From assembly GCF_009933255.1 (NCBI RefSeq), contig NZ_MAEI01000047.1, forward strand, positions 1 through 5,714: a stretch of DNA of 5,714 nucleotides. The letters run 5' to 3'. Below are positions 5,389 through 5,714 of the stretch, in pieces. Origin of the DNA: Enterococcus diestrammenae (GTDB lineage Bacteria > Bacillota > Bacilli > Lactobacillales > Enterococcaceae). Every line of letters starts with the position of its first letter. Position 1 is the stretch's first letter. The notes below the pieces were generated by a model, which was not told the DNA's origin, did no database searches, and saw only the letters and a program-made list of their open reading frames with translations. Both the position numbers and the translations under genes were made by a program.

Positions 5389-5714
5389 TTACTTAGTTTT
5401 CTTATTGCGGTTACGATTACGTTTTCGGAACAACCCTAGACTGGTCAAAATAGCTCCAAGCCCAACTGCACCATATGCTGGATCGACCACTGATCCAGTT
5501 TGAGGTAACTTCGGCTTGCTTCCTGATCCAGTAGATGTTGAACCACCTGTGCTCGTTCCTGGTCGAGTTCCTGTGCCTGTACCGGTACCTGTGCCAGTTC
5601 CAGTTCCGCCAGTTCCTGGTAGCGTCGGCCGTTTTCCATCGGCGTCCGTGTCGGCATCCGCATCAGCATCGGCATCGGCGTCGGCATCCGCATCGGAGTC
5701 AGCGTCGGCATCGG
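5389..5714 (-). CDS. LPQTG cell-wall-anchored surface protein, 3' part only
   Basis: Only the last 107 codons are present; the gene runs off the right edge, so its start and functional domain are unseen. In order there is an Asp-Ala repeat region of about 24 residues with one DS and one DT variant, a DGKRPTLPGTGG transition, a Thr/Gly/Ser linker with many TG pairs, then a sorting signal. That signal has LPQTG followed by a hydrophobic stretch (AYGAVGLGAILTSLGLF) and the basic tail RKRNRNRNKKTK. Sortase cleaves such motifs between Thr and Gly and links the protein to peptidoglycan. The acidic repeat and TG linker presumably span the wall and push the missing N-terminal region, likely an adhesin or enzyme, outward. 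The strand and two hairpins downstream suggest it is a separate unit from the ligase operon. Confidence 0.93.
   Translation of the reverse strand, partial: DADADSDADADADADADADADTDADGKRPTLPGTGGTGTGTGTGTGTGTRPGTSTGGSTSTGSGSKPKLPQTGSVVDPAYGAVGLGAILTSLGLFRKRNRNRNKKTK
5641..5714 (-). repeat. hexameric DNA repeat encoding Asp-Ala dipeptides
   Basis: The minus strand repeats a six-base unit of the form GAYGCN, about twelve units here, and continues past the right edge. It is richer in G and C than the surrounding sequence and encodes the acidic stalk of the surface protein. Such tracts change length by slippage or recombination in other surface proteins, so copy number may differ between strains. 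Confidence 0.88.

Noticed and set aside
5445..5711. 88-codon minus-strand frame rich in Met-Pro and Gln-Ala-Glu
   Set aside because: It is a frame-shifted reading of the Asp-Ala repeat and TG linker of the LPQTG protein, whose frame ends in a proper sorting signal.

Overview
The window looks like a chromosomal segment from a low-G+C Gram-positive of the order Lactobacillales, most probably Enterococcus or a close relative. This rests on a PurR-type purine regulator with a matching PurBox, strong AGGAGG-like ribosome binding sites, T-tailed intrinsic terminators and an LPQTG sortase-anchored surface protein with Asp-Ala repeats. The genus is an inference from gene content and style; no search was possible. 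All four supported genes lie on the minus strand, so transcription runs right to left. No rRNA, tRNA, CRISPR array, transposase or complete mobile element is visible.

Right to left: (1) 5389-5714 is the 3' end of a gene for a cell-wall-anchored surface protein. It has a DA/DS dipeptide repeat cut by the window edge, a Thr-Gly linker, the LPQTG motif, a hydrophobic segment and a basic tail. (2) 5076-5388 is a gene-free stretch with several hairpins, including a strong minus-strand terminator. (3) 1743-5075 encodes a 1110-residue protein that joins an alpha-helical (alpha/alpha-toroid type) N-terminal half to a C-terminal MurF-like Mur ligase. Its 3' end overlaps by 16 bases a 93-residue single-pass membrane protein (1477-1758). 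The two form a translationally coupled operon closed by a strong terminator at 1411-1454. (4) purR (400-1218) starts at TTG. It has its own promoter region with a perfect 13-base PurBox and a perfect 12-base palindrome, and ends in a strong hairpin terminator at 331-371. (5) 1-330 is very A+T rich and holds no gene I can support, only a weak leftward promoter candidate.

The purine regulator and the two-gene operon appear to be separate transcription units, since each has its own terminator. The toroid-Mur ligase fusion with its membrane partner is the most interesting content. A canonical MurF works in peptidoglycan precursor synthesis, but this protein has a divergent ligase signature, a large extra domain and a small membrane companion. 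It may instead add an amino acid or peptide to another envelope glycan or polymer. A ribosome binding site and ATG exactly at the domain junction suggest that the fusion came from two adjacent genes, and that the ligase half may still be made separately.
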